Assembly (NCBI RefSeq): GCF_011762095.1
Contig: NZ_JAASQO010000001.1
Span: 62,001 to 126,000 of the forward strand
DNA from: Parvibaculum indicum
GTDB taxonomy: Bacteria > Pseudomonadota > Alphaproteobacteria > Parvibaculales > Parvibaculaceae
Length of the DNA stretch: 64,000 nt
Direction of reading: 5' to 3'
Shown: positions 21,303 through 30,253 of the stretch, piece after piece
Position numbering within the stretch: position 1 is the first letter of the stretch
How the letters are laid out: every line of letters starts with the position of its first letter
Program-made: the position numbers and the translations under genes
The notes under the pieces: generated by a model
What the model was told of the DNA's origin: nothing
Database searches by the model: none
Seen by the model: only the letters and a program-made list of their open reading frames with translations

Positions 21303-23453
21303 GTGGCTGGGGATGGCGAGATGCTGAGACGCGATGGCGCGCGGCCAAGTCGGCGCGACTTTCTGAAACTGTTCGGCGCGGCGGCGGGGTGCTATGCGCT
21401 CACCGCCTCGCCTATCCCTTTTCTGGCCCGCCTGAACCGGGCGGACGCCGCGCCCGGCCAGTTCCATTTCCCGCAAGGGCTCGCCTCGGCGGACCCGCAG
21501 CCGGACGCCGTGCTGCTCTGGACGCGCGTGGCGCGGATCGCGGGCGATGACGCCCCCGTCGCCCAGCCGCTCAACGGCGCCATCGACCTTTATGTGCAGG
21601 TCGCCCGGGACGAGGCATTCGAGAGCCTCGTGCTGGAACGCACGGTGCGGGCGCCCGCCGAAACCGATCATACCGTCCGCCTGCTGGTCGACGGGCTTCA
21701 GCCCGACACGATCTATTATTATCGCTTCTACGCAGGCGGCGACACATCGCCCCTGATCGGCCGTACACGGACAGCCCCGAGCCCGGATGCCGACCGGCCC
21801 GTGCGCTTTGCCGCCGTTGCCTGCCAGAACTACGAGCAGGGATTTTACGGGGCGTGGCGGCGCCTGGTGAACGACGATATCGCCGCGCCGCCGGAGCGGC
21901 AGCTCGATTTCGTGCTGCATCTCGGCGATTTCATTTACGAGGTCGCGGGCGACGTACCGCAGGAGGAAACGCCCGCCCGCCTCGTCGGCCATATGCCGGA
22001 CGGCTCCGCGCCCTGGGAACCCGACGGGACGCATCCCTGGTGGCAGCGCGGCGCGCAGGCGGCGGTCACGCTCGACGACTATCGCTATCTCTACAAGACC
22101 TATCTCAGCGACCCCGACCTTCAGGCCGCGCGGGCGCGCTTTCCCATCATCGCCATCTGGGACGATCACGAGTTTTCCAATAATGGCTGGCAGTCCGCCG
22201 CCACCTATTTCGAGGACGCGACGCCCGCGCAACGCCGCAAGCTCGCGGCCAACGCGGCCTGGTTCGAATTCGTGCCGGCCATCCTGACCGACGCCTCGAC
22301 CATCGGCGACATTCCTTCCAGCGCCCGCGACTTCGCGCAGGCGGAGCTGGAAGACGGCCCCTTCGGCGACCCCGATGACGGCTTTCTGCTGCAGGACGCG
22401 AACAACCTCGCAGCCCTGCGCAGCATCACCATTTATCGCGCGGTCAAATGGGGCGCGATGCTCGACTTGATCCTTACCGATCTGCGGTCCTATCGCAGCC
22501 CGCCCGTGATGACGCGGGAGATCGAGGACCTCACAAAGGGCGCCCCGCTGCCGCCCGTCGATCTGGTGAAGACGCTCGACAGCGGCCGGCTTGCCAATGA
22601 CGGCAATCCCCCCGAGACGATTTCCCATGGCGACCGGGAAATTCCCAATCCGCGCCGGAACATGCCGCCCGGCACCCAGATGGGCGTCGACCAGAAGCAC
22701 TGGTTCAAACAGGTTCTCAAGGCCTCGACGGCGCGCTGGCGCTTCTGGGCGAGTTCGGTACCGGCGCTGTCCATGCGCCTCGACCTTTCATCGGTTCCGA
22801 TGGCGGGCTACCGGGACGGCTATGTCGGCGCGGATGGCTGGCAGGGCTATCCCGGTGAGTTGCGCGAACTCATGGCCTATGTGCGCGCAAACGGCATCCC
22901 CAATCTCGTGACGCTTTCCGGCGACTATCACGCCTTCGCCGCGGGCCGCCTGCCGGTCGACCCGGATGCGGAGAAGCTGGCCTTCCCGGCCGCGGAGTTC
23001 ATGACGGCGGCGATCAGCTCCGGCGACATGTTCTCCAGCGTCGAGCGCACCGCGCGCGGCAGCGACACGTTTTACCGCGTCGCCGTGATGAAGGACGCCG
23101 ACGGCAAGGAGTTGGCGAACTGGAACAACACGCTGGTGAACGGGTTCCGCGCCGGGCTCGTCACCTCCTATGCGGGCAAGGGCTGGGGCGACTGGTTCGT
23201 GAACGAACGGGCGAGCCCCGGCCTTTCCTATGTCGACTCGCGCGGGCACGGCTTTTCCCTCGTCACCGTGACCGAAAGCGCCGTGGTCGTCGAACAGGTG
23301 AATGTGGGCGGCGTGTCGCATGACGCCGGCCCCGCCGGCCCCGACATTCTGCGCAAGGCGCGCTTCGTCGTGAAGAGCTGGGGACCGGGCGAGGATGCCG
23401 CGATCGAAGGGCCCCTCTTCACCGGCGAACCGCCTTATCCGTACTCGGAGTAA
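21303..23453 (+). CDS. phoD: Tat-exported alkaline phosphatase, PhoD family
   Basis: 716 residues. A twin-arginine signal (SRRDFLKLF, hydrophobic stretch, ALTASPIPF) precedes a PhoD N-terminal domain (GLASADPQPDAVLLWTRV) and metallophosphatase core with FVLHLGDFIYE, IWDDHEFSNN and LSGDYHAFAAG metal-ligand motifs. Predicted periplasmic phosphodiesterase/phosphatase releasing phosphate; tatABC is encoded at 38.4-40.0 kb. The start may be GTG at 21303 or ATG at 21321; both keep the signal intact. The gene is longer than many bacterial PhoDs (about 520-580), with inserts in the catalytic domain (for example the PPVDLVKTLDSGRLANDG area). Confidence 0.87.
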   Translation: MAGDGEMLRRDGARPSRRDFLKLFGAAAGCYALTASPIPFLARLNRADAAPGQFHFPQGLASADPQPDAVLLWTRVARIAGDDAPVAQPLNGAIDLYVQVARDEAFESLVLERTVRAPAETDHTVRLLVDGLQPDTIYYYRFYAGGDTSPLIGRTRTAPSPDADRPVRFAAVACQNYEQGFYGAWRRLVNDDIAAPPERQLDFVLHLGDFIYEVAGDVPQEETPARLVGHMPDGSAPWEPDGTHPWWQRGAQAAVTLDDYRYLYKTYLSDPDLQAARARFPIIAIWDDHEFSNNGWQSAATYFEDATPAQRRKLAANAAWFEFVPAILTDASTIGDIPSSARDFAQAELEDGPFGDPDDGFLLQDANNLAALRSITIYRAVKWGAMLDLILTDLRSYRSPPVMTREIEDLTKGAPLPPVDLVKTLDSGRLANDGNPPETISHGDREIPNPRRNMPPGTQMGVDQKHWFKQVLKASTARWRFWASSVPALSMRLDLSSVPMAGYRDGYVGADGWQGYPGELRELMAYVRANGIPNLVTLSGDYHAFAAGRLPVDPDAEKLAFPAAEFMTAAISSGDMFSSVERTARGSDTFYRVAVMKDADGKELANWNNTLVNGFRAGLVTSYAGKGWGDWFVNERASPGLSYVDSRGHGFSLVTVTESAVVVEQVNVGGVSHDAGPAGPDILRKARFVVKSWGPGEDAAIEGPLFTGEPPYPYSE

Positions 23454-23547
23454 TTTTTACTCACACGCTCCCGATTTGACCCCGCCTCCCCAACCGCTAA
23501 TCTTTGTCGAAAGACACCGATAGCGAAGATTCAGGGGAGGAACGAGG

Positions 23548-24975
23548 ATGGCGTTCAAGGAATATGCCGACTATGACGGGCTGGGCCTGGCCGGGCTGGT
23601 GGAGAAAGGCGACGTTTCCGCCGCCGAACTGGCCGACGAGGCGATAGAGCGGATCGAACGGCATAACGGAACGCTCAATGCCGTGGTTCACAAGGCCTAT
23701 GACGAGGCCCGCGAAACGGCAAAAGGCCCCCTGCCCGACGGCCCGTTCAAGGGCGTGCCCTTCCTCATCAAGGATCTCGGCATTCAGGTGAAGGGCTGGC
23801 CGCGCACCTCCGGCAGCCGCTTCGTGGCCGATATCGTCGATACCGAGGACACCGAACTCACCAAACGCTACCGCGCATCCGGCGCGGTGCTGGTCGGCAA
23901 GACCAACACGCCGGAATACGGCATCACCGGCACCACGGAATCCACGCTTCTCGGCCCCTGCCGGAACCCGTGGGATCCGAACCGCATTTCCGGCGGCTCC
24001 TCGGGCGGCGCGGCCTCGGCCACGGCGGCGGGCATCGTGCCGCTGGCTCATGCGTCGGACGGGCTGGGCTCGATCCGCATTCCGGCGGCCTGTTGCGGGT
24101 TGTTCGGCCTCAAGATAACGCGCGACCGCAATCCGCAAGGGCCTGGCGACTATGACCGCGCCATCGGCTTCAGCGTCGATCATGTGGTGAGCCGGACGGT
24201 GCGCGACAGCGCCGCCATGCTGGACGCGACCGGCTATCCCGAACCCGCCTCGCCTTACGCGCCGCCGCCCAAATCCGCGCCCTATATGGAAGAGATCACA
24301 AAGAACCCCGGCAAGCTGAGGATCGCCTGGTCGCCGGAAACGCCGAGCGGGCGGCCCATCCTGCCGGAAATCCAGGCGGCGCTGGAAAAGACGGCCGATC
24401 TTCTGGAAAAGCTCGGTCATGAGCTCGTCCCGACCGGGCTGGGCGTGGACTATCGTGCCCTCTACCGGGCGCAGGGGCTCGTTTCCGCCTCGAACTTCGC
24501 CGCGGGCATGATGCGCCGCATCGAGGCGATGGGCCGCGAGCCGCGCGAGGACGAGCTGGAGCCCAATACATGGGCGGGCTTCAGGAACGGCCAGAAGGTC
24601 TCCGGCGCGCAAGCCATGTGGGGCTGGCAGCAGCTTCGCCTGATGAACCGGCAGATCCTCGGTCTGTTCGAGGATTTCGACGTCTATCTCTGCCCGGTGC
24701 TGGGCGACCTGCAGCCCGAGATCGGCCATTTCACGCCGGACCAGGAGCCGAAGGAACTGAACCGCCGGCAGGGCCGCGTCTTCCCCTTCACCCCGCCCTT
24801 CAATTTCACCGGCCAGCCTTCCATGTCCGTGCCGCTCTGGCAGTCCGAAAACGGCCTGCCCATCGGCATGATGTTCACCGGGCACTATGCCGACGAGGCG
24901 ACGCTCTTCCGCCTCGCCGCCCAGCTCGAAAAGGAATGCGCCTGGAAGGACCGGAAACCGAAAGTGTGGGATTGA
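23548..24975 (+). CDS. Amidase-signature hydrolase
   Basis: 475 residues with the amidase Ser-cisSer-Lys triad: K75 (FLIKDLG), S151 (GGSSGGAAS) and S175 (DGLGSIRIP). It hydrolyses an amide, but the substrate cannot be inferred; it is not GatA, since no gatBC lies nearby. GGGGAGGAACGAGG directly before the ATG is a strong ribosome site. It follows phoD by 94 bp and is followed by a repeat element. Confidence 0.9.
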   Translation: MAFKEYADYDGLGLAGLVEKGDVSAAELADEAIERIERHNGTLNAVVHKAYDEARETAKGPLPDGPFKGVPFLIKDLGIQVKGWPRTSGSRFVADIVDTEDTELTKRYRASGAVLVGKTNTPEYGITGTTESTLLGPCRNPWDPNRISGGSSGGAASATAAGIVPLAHASDGLGSIRIPAACCGLFGLKITRDRNPQGPGDYDRAIGFSVDHVVSRTVRDSAAMLDATGYPEPASPYAPPPKSAPYMEEITKNPGKLRIAWSPETPSGRPILPEIQAALEKTADLLEKLGHELVPTGLGVDYRALYRAQGLVSASNFAAGMMRRIEAMGREPREDELEPNTWAGFRNGQKVSGAQAMWGWQQLRLMNRQILGLFEDFDVYLCPVLGDLQPEIGHFTPDQEPKELNRRQGRVFPFTPPFNFTGQPSMSVPLWQSENGLPIGMMFTGHYADEATLFRLAAQLEKECAWKDRKPKVWD

Positions 24976-24988
24976 GACCGGTTTCACC

Positions 24989-25080
24989 GTCATTGCGAGC
25001 GCCCGCAAGGGCGCGCGGCAATCCGGAGGCGGCAGGCGCGGCGCTGGATTGCTTCGTCGGCTCCGCCTCCTCGCAATGAC
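24989..25080. repeat. Palindromic repeat, family B, copy 2
   Basis: Outer arms GTCATTGCGAG and CTCGCAATGAC as in copy 1, but the left minor hairpin is GCGCCC GCAA GGGCGC instead of the AGCGAAGCGAGG type, and the inner arm reads GCAATCCGG. It fills the amidase-trmFO gap. Confidence 0.85.
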
Positions 25081-25130
25081 GGCCTATCTACCTCTTGGGG
25101 GCGGGCCGTTTCCGCGTTAAAACGCCTTCC

Positions 25131-26540
25131 ATGACAGAAAGCATCGAACCCGTTCACGTAATCGGCGCCGGCATGGCCGGCTCGGAAGCCGCCTGGGCGC
25201 TCGCGCAGGCGGGCGTCCCCGTCCTGCTGCATGAAATGCGGCCCGTGGTGAAGACGGACGCGCATGAGACGGACGGCTTCGCGGAGATGGTCTGCTCCAA
25301 CTCCTTCCGCTCCGACGATTACGAGCAGAACGCCGTCGGCCTGCTGCATGAGGAAATGCGCCGGGCGGGCTCGCTGATGATGGAAGCCGCCGACCGGGCC
25401 AAGGTGCCCGCGGGCGGCGCGCTCGCCGTGGACCGGGAAATCTTCTCCGGCTTCGTGACGGAACGCCTCGCCAACCATCCGCTGGTGACCGTGGAGCGCG
25501 GCGAGGTGGACGGCCTGCCGCCCGCCGAGTGGGACAATGTGATTATCGCCACCGGCCCGCTGACCTCCGCGAAGCTCGGCGCGGCCATCGCGGAGCTGAC
25601 GGGCGGCGACGAACTCGCCTTCTTCGATGCCATCGCCCCGATCGTCTACAAGGAGACGATCGATATGTCGGTCTGCTGGTACCAGTCGCGCTACGACCGC
25701 GTGGGATCGGGCGGCGAAGGCGCAGGCGGCGCGGGCAAGGACTATATCAACTGCCCGATGGACAAGGATCAGTACGAAGCCTTCATCCGTGCCCTGATCG
25801 ACGCCGAGAAGACAGAGTTCAAGGAATGGGAGAAATCGACCCCCTATTTCGACGGCTGCCTGCCCATCGAGGTGATGGCCGAACGCGGGATCGAAACGCT
25901 GCGCTACGGCCCCATGAAGCCGGTCGGGCTCACCAATCCGCACAACCCGGAGGTGAAGCCCTATGCGGTGATCCAGCTCCGCCAGGACAACAAGCTCGGC
26001 ACGCTCTACAACCTCGTCGGCTTCCAGACCAAGATGAAGCATGGCGAACAGAAGCGCGTCTTCCGCACCATTCCGGGGCTTGAGAACGCCGAGTTTGCCC
26101 GGCTGGGCGGGCTCCACCGCAACACCTTCCTCAACAGCCCGAAACTGCTCGACCGCGCCATGCGGCTGAAGGCCGAGCCGCGCCTGCGCTTCGCGGGCCA
26201 GATCACCGGCGTCGAGGGCTATGTGGAAAGCGGCGCCATGGGCATTCTCGCAGGCCGTTTCGCCGCCGCCGAACGGCTCGGCCGCGAGGTCGCGCCGCCG
26301 CCGCGCACCACCGCGCTCGGCGCCCTGCTCGCCCATATTACCGGCGATGCGGAGGCCAGCACCTTCCAGCCGATGAACGTCAATTTCGGGCTCTTTCCGG
26401 AGGTGGAAATCCCGAAGGACGAAAACGGCAAGCGCGTGCGCGGCAAGGCCAAGGGCCCGGCGAAGAAACGCGCCCACACATCGCGTGCGCTGGCCGATCT
26501 CGAAGGCTGGCTGAAACCGCACGCCGAAGCCGCGGAATAA
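25131..26540 (+). CDS. trmFO: Methylenetetrahydrofolate--tRNA-(uracil-5-)-methyltransferase
   Basis: Folate/FAD-dependent enzyme forming m5U54 in the T-loop of tRNA. 469 residues. The N-terminal dinucleotide-binding motif is [27 protein letters not shown] and [11 protein letters not shown] are conserved signatures; [17 protein letters not shown] and [11 protein letters not shown] lie in the C-terminal part. The ATG at 25131 gives the standard N-terminus; the 12-codon upstream extension overlaps the repeat flank. The C-terminus is Lys/Ala-rich. Followed directly by half of another family B repeat. Confidence 0.95.
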   Translation: MTESIEPVHVIGAGMAGSEAAWALAQAGVPVLLHEMRPVVKTDAHETDGFAEMVCSNSFRSDDYEQNAVGLLHEEMRRAGSLMMEAADRAKVPAGGALAVDREIFSGFVTERLANHPLVTVERGEVDGLPPAEWDNVIIATGPLTSAKLGAAIAELTGGDELAFFDAIAPIVYKETIDMSVCWYQSRYDRVGSGGEGAGGAGKDYINCPMDKDQYEAFIRALIDAEKTEFKEWEKSTPYFDGCLPIEVMAERGIETLRYGPMKPVGLTNPHNPEVKPYAVIQLRQDNKLGTLYNLVGFQTKMKHGEQKRVFRTIPGLENAEFARLGGLHRNTFLNSPKLLDRAMRLKAEPRLRFAGQITGVEGYVESGAMGILAGRFAAAERLGREVAPPPRTTALGALLAHITGDAEASTFQPMNVNFGLFPEVEIPKDENGKRVRGKAKGPAKKRAHTSRALADLEGWLKPHAEAAE

Positions 26541-26549
26541 ACCCGAACC

Positions 26550-26584
26550 GTCATTGCGTCGTCGCTTTCGCTCCTCGCAATGAC
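26550..26584. repeat. Palindromic repeat, family B, short copy 3
   Basis: GTCATTGCG and TCGCAATGAC face each other across only about 16 nt, as if the central part of a full element had been deleted. Located between trmFO and the convergent NDUFAF6-like gene. Confidence 0.75.
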
Positions 26585-26604
26585 GAAAACGGGAAACGCG
26601 CCGC

Positions 26605-27465
26605 CTAAATCCGCCCCCGCCATTTCCGGCCCAGCAGACGGAGCTGCCTGCGGAAGGCGGGCACGTCGCTGCGCTCCCGGAACGGATCGAACCCCTCGGC
26701 CAGCACGATGTCGAGATAGCGGTCGCAGAGCGAGGCGGGAAGCAGCGCGGGCAACAGCTCTTTCGGGACGCCCTCGCGCCGCGCCGAGGCCAGATGCGCT
26801 CGCGCCGCGCTACCGATCTCCCGCATCGCCGCGCGAAGCGCCTCGCTCATCCGCCCGTGAAGCAGCCCATGCGGATCGAGGTCGTGGCGGCGCATCAGAT
26901 CCACCGGCAGCATCACATGCCCCTGCGCCGCCTTCGCCGGAAGGGCGCGCAACAATCCGGTCAGCGCGAAGGCCGCGCCCGCATGGTCGATGGCCTCGCG
27001 ATGCGCCGCCGCCGCGCCCTCGCCGCCCAGAACCGTCGCGGCGAGCGACATGAGCCCCCCCGAGGTCGCCACGGCATACCCCTCCAGCGCGGCCATATCC
27101 TCGAACGGCTCCTCGTCGAGATCGCGTTCCCTCATATCGACCAGCGCCGTCAGGTCCGAAAGCGGCAGGTCGACATGCTTTCGGGTTTCGGCAAGCGCAA
27201 CCGCCGCATGATGCCCGCGCGTCTCGCCCGCATCGAGACCTTCGAGAACCTCCCGCCACCATTGCAGCCGGATCATCCCCATCATCGGCTCGCTCACCGT
27301 TTCGGCGATGCGCGCGATCTCCAGATTGAAGGCATAAAGCGCCAGCAGGGCCGGCCGCTTTTCGGCGGGCGCCAGCAACAGGCTCAGAAAGCGGTCATGG
27401 TCGCCCGCCCGCAGCTCTGCGAGACAGGCATCGAAACTCGCTTTTATGTCGACGCCGTCATTCAT
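26605..27465 (-). CDS. Squalene/phytoene synthase-fold protein, NDUFAF6-like (no Asp motifs)
   Basis: 286 residues with the trans-isoprenyl-synthase fold signature of the NDUFAF6 branch (ALYAFNLEIARIAETVSEP, MIRLQWWREVLEG). Both aspartate-rich motifs needed to bind diphosphate through Mg are missing: the first is NLEIA and the second, in TGLLRALPAKAAQGHVMLP, has no Asp. It is therefore unlikely to make squalene or phytoene. The mitochondrial relative NDUFAF6 is a complex I assembly factor. An NDUFAF3-like gene lies about 2.4 kb away (29854), the two separated by a PuuD-like gene and a lower-GC insertion. Confidence 0.8.
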   Translation of the reverse strand: MNDGVDIKASFDACLAELRAGDHDRFLSLLLAPAEKRPALLALYAFNLEIARIAETVSEPMMGMIRLQWWREVLEGLDAGETRGHHAAVALAETRKHVDLPLSDLTALVDMRERDLDEEPFEDMAALEGYAVATSGGLMSLAATVLGGEGAAAAHREAIDHAGAAFALTGLLRALPAKAAQGHVMLPVDLMRRHDLDPHGLLHGRMSEALRAAMREIGSAARAHLASARREGVPKELLPALLPASLCDRYLDIVLAEGFDPFRERSDVPAFRRQLRLLGRKWRGRI

Positions 27466-27544
27466 GCTGCTTCAAATAACAAGGGGGCCGCCCGGAAGCG
27501 ACCCCCCGTCTTTACCGGAACCGCAATTCCCTCGATAGCGGCCC

Positions 27545-28147
27545 TCAATAAATGTTCTGGGCCGACACCATCGCAAAGAGCATCGGGATCGACAGCAATG
27601 TGTTGGTGCGCGAGAACAGCATGGCCGTGCGCGCGGCCGGCGGCTTGGACTCCGCCGGCGTATCCACCAGCCCGAGCGCGATCTTCTGGTTCGGCCAGAT
27701 CACGAACCAGACGTTGAACCACATGATGATCCCGAGCCACATGCCGATACCGATAGCCGTGCTCTTGTGCACCATGAAGTCGTTCATCGCGCCGAGCGTG
27801 AGCGCATCGCCCAGATAGCCGTTCAGATGGGCGAGAATGAGCCCCGTCACGATGGTCGCCATGGCGCCCCAGCGGAACCAGAACAGCGCTTCGGGGGCAA
27901 TCACCTTGCTGATCGCGGGTTTCTGATCGTCGGGAATGCTCGGCATTTTCGGGATCTGGACGAAATTGAAATACCAGAGCAGGCCGATCCACATGACGCC
28001 GCTGACGACATGCAGCCAGCGGAAAATGAACGCCCAGAAGAGCCGTCCCGCTTGGCCGTCCCAGACGAAATACATGATGAGCAGAATGGCTGCGAGTACG
28101 CAGCCCGCAATGACCGTGTTTCTCAGCGATGTCAGGATAGCTGCCAT
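27545..28147 (-). CDS. PuuD-like / urate-oxidase N-terminal-domain membrane protein
   Basis: 200 residues with about five transmembrane segments and the conserved stretch FRWLHVVSGVMWIGLLWYFNFVQIP, typical of the membrane domain of PuuD-type urate hydroxylases. The cytochrome c domain of full-length PuuD (about 400 residues) is absent, so urate oxidation is not implied. Histidines in RWLHVV and MVHKST could be haem ligands. A GGGGAGG site precedes the ATG at 28147. Convergent with nothing; the next gene upstream is divergent at 28410. Confidence 0.65.
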   Translation of the reverse strand: MAAILTSLRNTVIAGCVLAAILLIMYFVWDGQAGRLFWAFIFRWLHVVSGVMWIGLLWYFNFVQIPKMPSIPDDQKPAISKVIAPEALFWFRWGAMATIVTGLILAHLNGYLGDALTLGAMNDFMVHKSTAIGIGMWLGIIMWFNVWFVIWPNQKIALGLVDTPAESKPPAARTAMLFSRTNTLLSIPMLFAMVSAQNIY

Positions 28148-28409
28148 GTTCCTCCCCTTCCTTCATCGCGAGGCGACCCTCCCAAGCCGCCCGCATCCCC
28201 GCGACTCAATGCCGCAGGCCGGTACCAAGGCTAGGAGTTCTGGGAAGAAAAGGGAAGCAGAGCAAAATCGCCTATTTAACGGTCGGGATGGTCCCGCCTG
28301 CCCGCTTTGTGCCAGAAGCGGACATCACTAATACTCGTCCATGACATTGCCTTGGGCAAAGTTACCAACAGAAGTTCCATAATCCCACGAATAGCGTGAT
28401 CCGCGAGAT

Positions 28410-29786
28410 ATGGTCTACAACGATATGTCTTTCACATCGGCCAACTTCGGCTTCGATCTGAGCAATCGCGAAATCGCCACTCTCACATATCTTTGCCTCC
28501 TGCTTGCCACCATACTTATGTGGAAAGAGGTACGCCCTTTGGCGTTTAATATCGTGCAGGCCTTCTTTGCGCCAAAGCTCGCTCAGATCTGGCTGCTCAT
28601 GTCTATCTACGTTGCTACCTGCGTCTGGCTGCTTGCGTGGATGAATCTTTGGGAATGGACCAATCTCAAGTCGACCCTCCTGTGGTGGTTGACTGTTGGT
28701 TTCACCTCTGTCTTTGAGGCGGAGCGGCTTAAAGAGAAACCACATGCGCTACGCAAACTAGTGCGCGATGCATTCACGCTCTCCACCGTAATTCTGTTCA
28801 TCGCCGAGTTGGTGAGCTTCCCACTCTGGATAGAACTACTCCTAGCGCCAGCGCTCGTGTTTCTCGCTCTCCTTATAGCTGTCGGCGAACAACAGACCGA
28901 GAAATCCGACATAGACCAAGTGCTGAAACTGCTGCGCGGCCTCCAGATGTTCGCAGGCCTAATCATTCTCAGTTTCAGCTACTGGCTGGTTGCCAACAGC
29001 GTTACCGTTTTTTGGTCCCTAAATACACTGCGTGAGTTCGGGTTACCCTTGCTCCTTTGGCTGATGTTCGTTCCGTTCATTTTCCTACTAGCGGTCTATA
29101 TGACCTACGAGGAAGCCTTCGTCCGTTTACAGATAAGGCCAGAACAGATGTCCATCGTTCGCTACGCGCGATGGAGCGCACTATTCGCGTTCGGATGGAA
29201 CATCAATGCGGTGAAGCGCCTTGCGCGAGACATTAAAGTGCGCAACATCGTGGACAAGCAGGGTATCAAAGAGGCCATCCAGGAAATCAAAAGGTTACTC
29301 AAAGTCGAAAAAAATCCACCCTCCGTTGCTCGCGCCGAAGGTTGGTCGCCCTACGCAGCGCGGCTATTTCTTAAGGAATTCGGCCTCGTTACCGACGACT
29401 ATCATCGCACACAATCGGGCTGGTTCGCTCACATCCCGTCGGTGGAGCTGAACAACGAAGTGCTGCCTGATCGAATTTCGTATTATCTCACTGGCAATGA
29501 GCGCGCCGTGACGCAGATGCGACTTGCACTCGATGGCTCGAACCAGAACGACACGAAGGAAGCTCAACGCGCCTTCGATGAACGCGCACTGACTCTACTC
29601 ACAAAGGCTTTTGACGCTGAGCGTGCACCGAGGATCTACGCCCGCGCTCAAAAATCCAAACCAGACGTCTTGGTGACGGATGGTATACGGGTATCGCTGA
29701 ACCGGTCAGATTGGGGAGACGACCGCGTCGGCGGATATGTACGGAATCTGATTGTTCAGCATTCTGCTCATCTAGGGGATAGCTAA
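28410..29786 (+). CDS. Orphan seven-helix membrane protein with large soluble C-terminal domain (lower GC)
   Basis: 458 residues; family not recognised. The first 240 or so residues contain about seven hydrophobic segments (starting IATLTYLCLLLATILMW, LAQIWLLMSIYVATCVWLL, then GLPLLLWLMFVPFIFLLAVY). The remaining 210 are soluble, beginning with a basic amphipathic stretch (NAVKRLARDIKVRNIV) and containing GWSPYAARLFLKEFGL, ELNNEVLPDRISYYLTGNE and DGIRVSLNRSDWGDDR. Base composition drops visibly (31 G/C in the 60 nt from 28441) against about 60-65% around it, and codon use is less biased, suggesting acquisition. The start is uncertain (28410 or 28425); no clear ribosome site is seen. No partner gene lies beside it. 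Confidence 0.8.
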   Translation: MVYNDMSFTSANFGFDLSNREIATLTYLCLLLATILMWKEVRPLAFNIVQAFFAPKLAQIWLLMSIYVATCVWLLAWMNLWEWTNLKSTLLWWLTVGFTSVFEAERLKEKPHALRKLVRDAFTLSTVILFIAELVSFPLWIELLLAPALVFLALLIAVGEQQTEKSDIDQVLKLLRGLQMFAGLIILSFSYWLVANSVTVFWSLNTLREFGLPLLLWLMFVPFIFLLAVYMTYEEAFVRLQIRPEQMSIVRYARWSALFAFGWNINAVKRLARDIKVRNIVDKQGIKEAIQEIKRLLKVEKNPPSVARAEGWSPYAARLFLKEFGLVTDDYHRTQSGWFAHIPSVELNNEVLPDRISYYLTGNERAVTQMRLALDGSNQNDTKEAQRAFDERALTLLTKAFDAERAPRIYARAQKSKPDVLVTDGIRVSLNRSDWGDDRVGGYVRNLIVQHSAHLGDS

Positions 29787-29853
29787 AAAGTATTTCCGTT
29801 ATCCGCTTAGGGCCATAAAGAAAATTGAACCTAATCCGCTCTCGCCAATCGGC

Positions 29854-30240
29854 CTATTCGACCGCGATGATCGCCGCCGCCACGCGGCGGCCCTCGTCCA
29901 TGAGGAGGTTATAGGTCCGCGCCGCCGCGGGGCTGTCCATCACGTCGAAGGAAATCCCTTCTTCCTCCAGCATTTCCGCGATTTCGCGCGGCAGCCGGGC
30001 GAAGGACGCGCCCGCGCCGAAGAGCAGGATGTCGAAGCTGGATTTCACCGAAACGGCGGGGCTGAGGCTCTCCGCGGTGACTTCCGACAGATCGGCCACC
30101 GGCCAGGGATAGAGCCCGGAGGGGGTCAGCAAAACCGCCCCCTCGAAGCGCTGCCCTTCCAGCCGGAACCCGAAATCCCCATAGGCCTCGATCAGCGGTT
30201 GCCCGCTGAAATGAGGTTTCGATGAGGACGGTCCCGCCAT
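29854..30240 (-). CDS. Mth938-like domain protein, NDUFAF3 homologue
   Basis: 128 residues of the Mth938/DUF498 family (IEAYGDFGFRLEGQRFEGAVLLTPSGLYPW, LLFGAGASFARLP, GISFDVMDSPAAARTYNLLMDEGRRVAAAI). The mitochondrial counterpart NDUFAF3 assists assembly of complex I; the bacterial role is not established. It starts 13 nt after the secF stop, so it belongs to the yajC-secD-secF transcription unit. Confidence 0.9.
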   Translation of the reverse strand: MAGPSSSKPHFSGQPLIEAYGDFGFRLEGQRFEGAVLLTPSGLYPWPVADLSEVTAESLSPAVSVKSSFDILLFGAGASFARLPREIAEMLEEEGISFDVMDSPAAARTYNLLMDEGRRVAAAIIAVE

Positions 30241-30253
30241 GCGAAAGCCGATC

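Noticed and set aside
27545-28147. Truncated PuuD urate hydroxylase pseudogene
   Set aside because: The 200-residue form has a complete membrane domain, a ribosome site and a normal stop, so a natural short version is more likely than a broken gene.
28148-28409. Attachment site or tRNA scar bordering the lower-GC insertion
   Set aside because: No matching direct repeats were found at the two borders of the insertion and no tRNA lies nearby, so the mode of entry is unknown.
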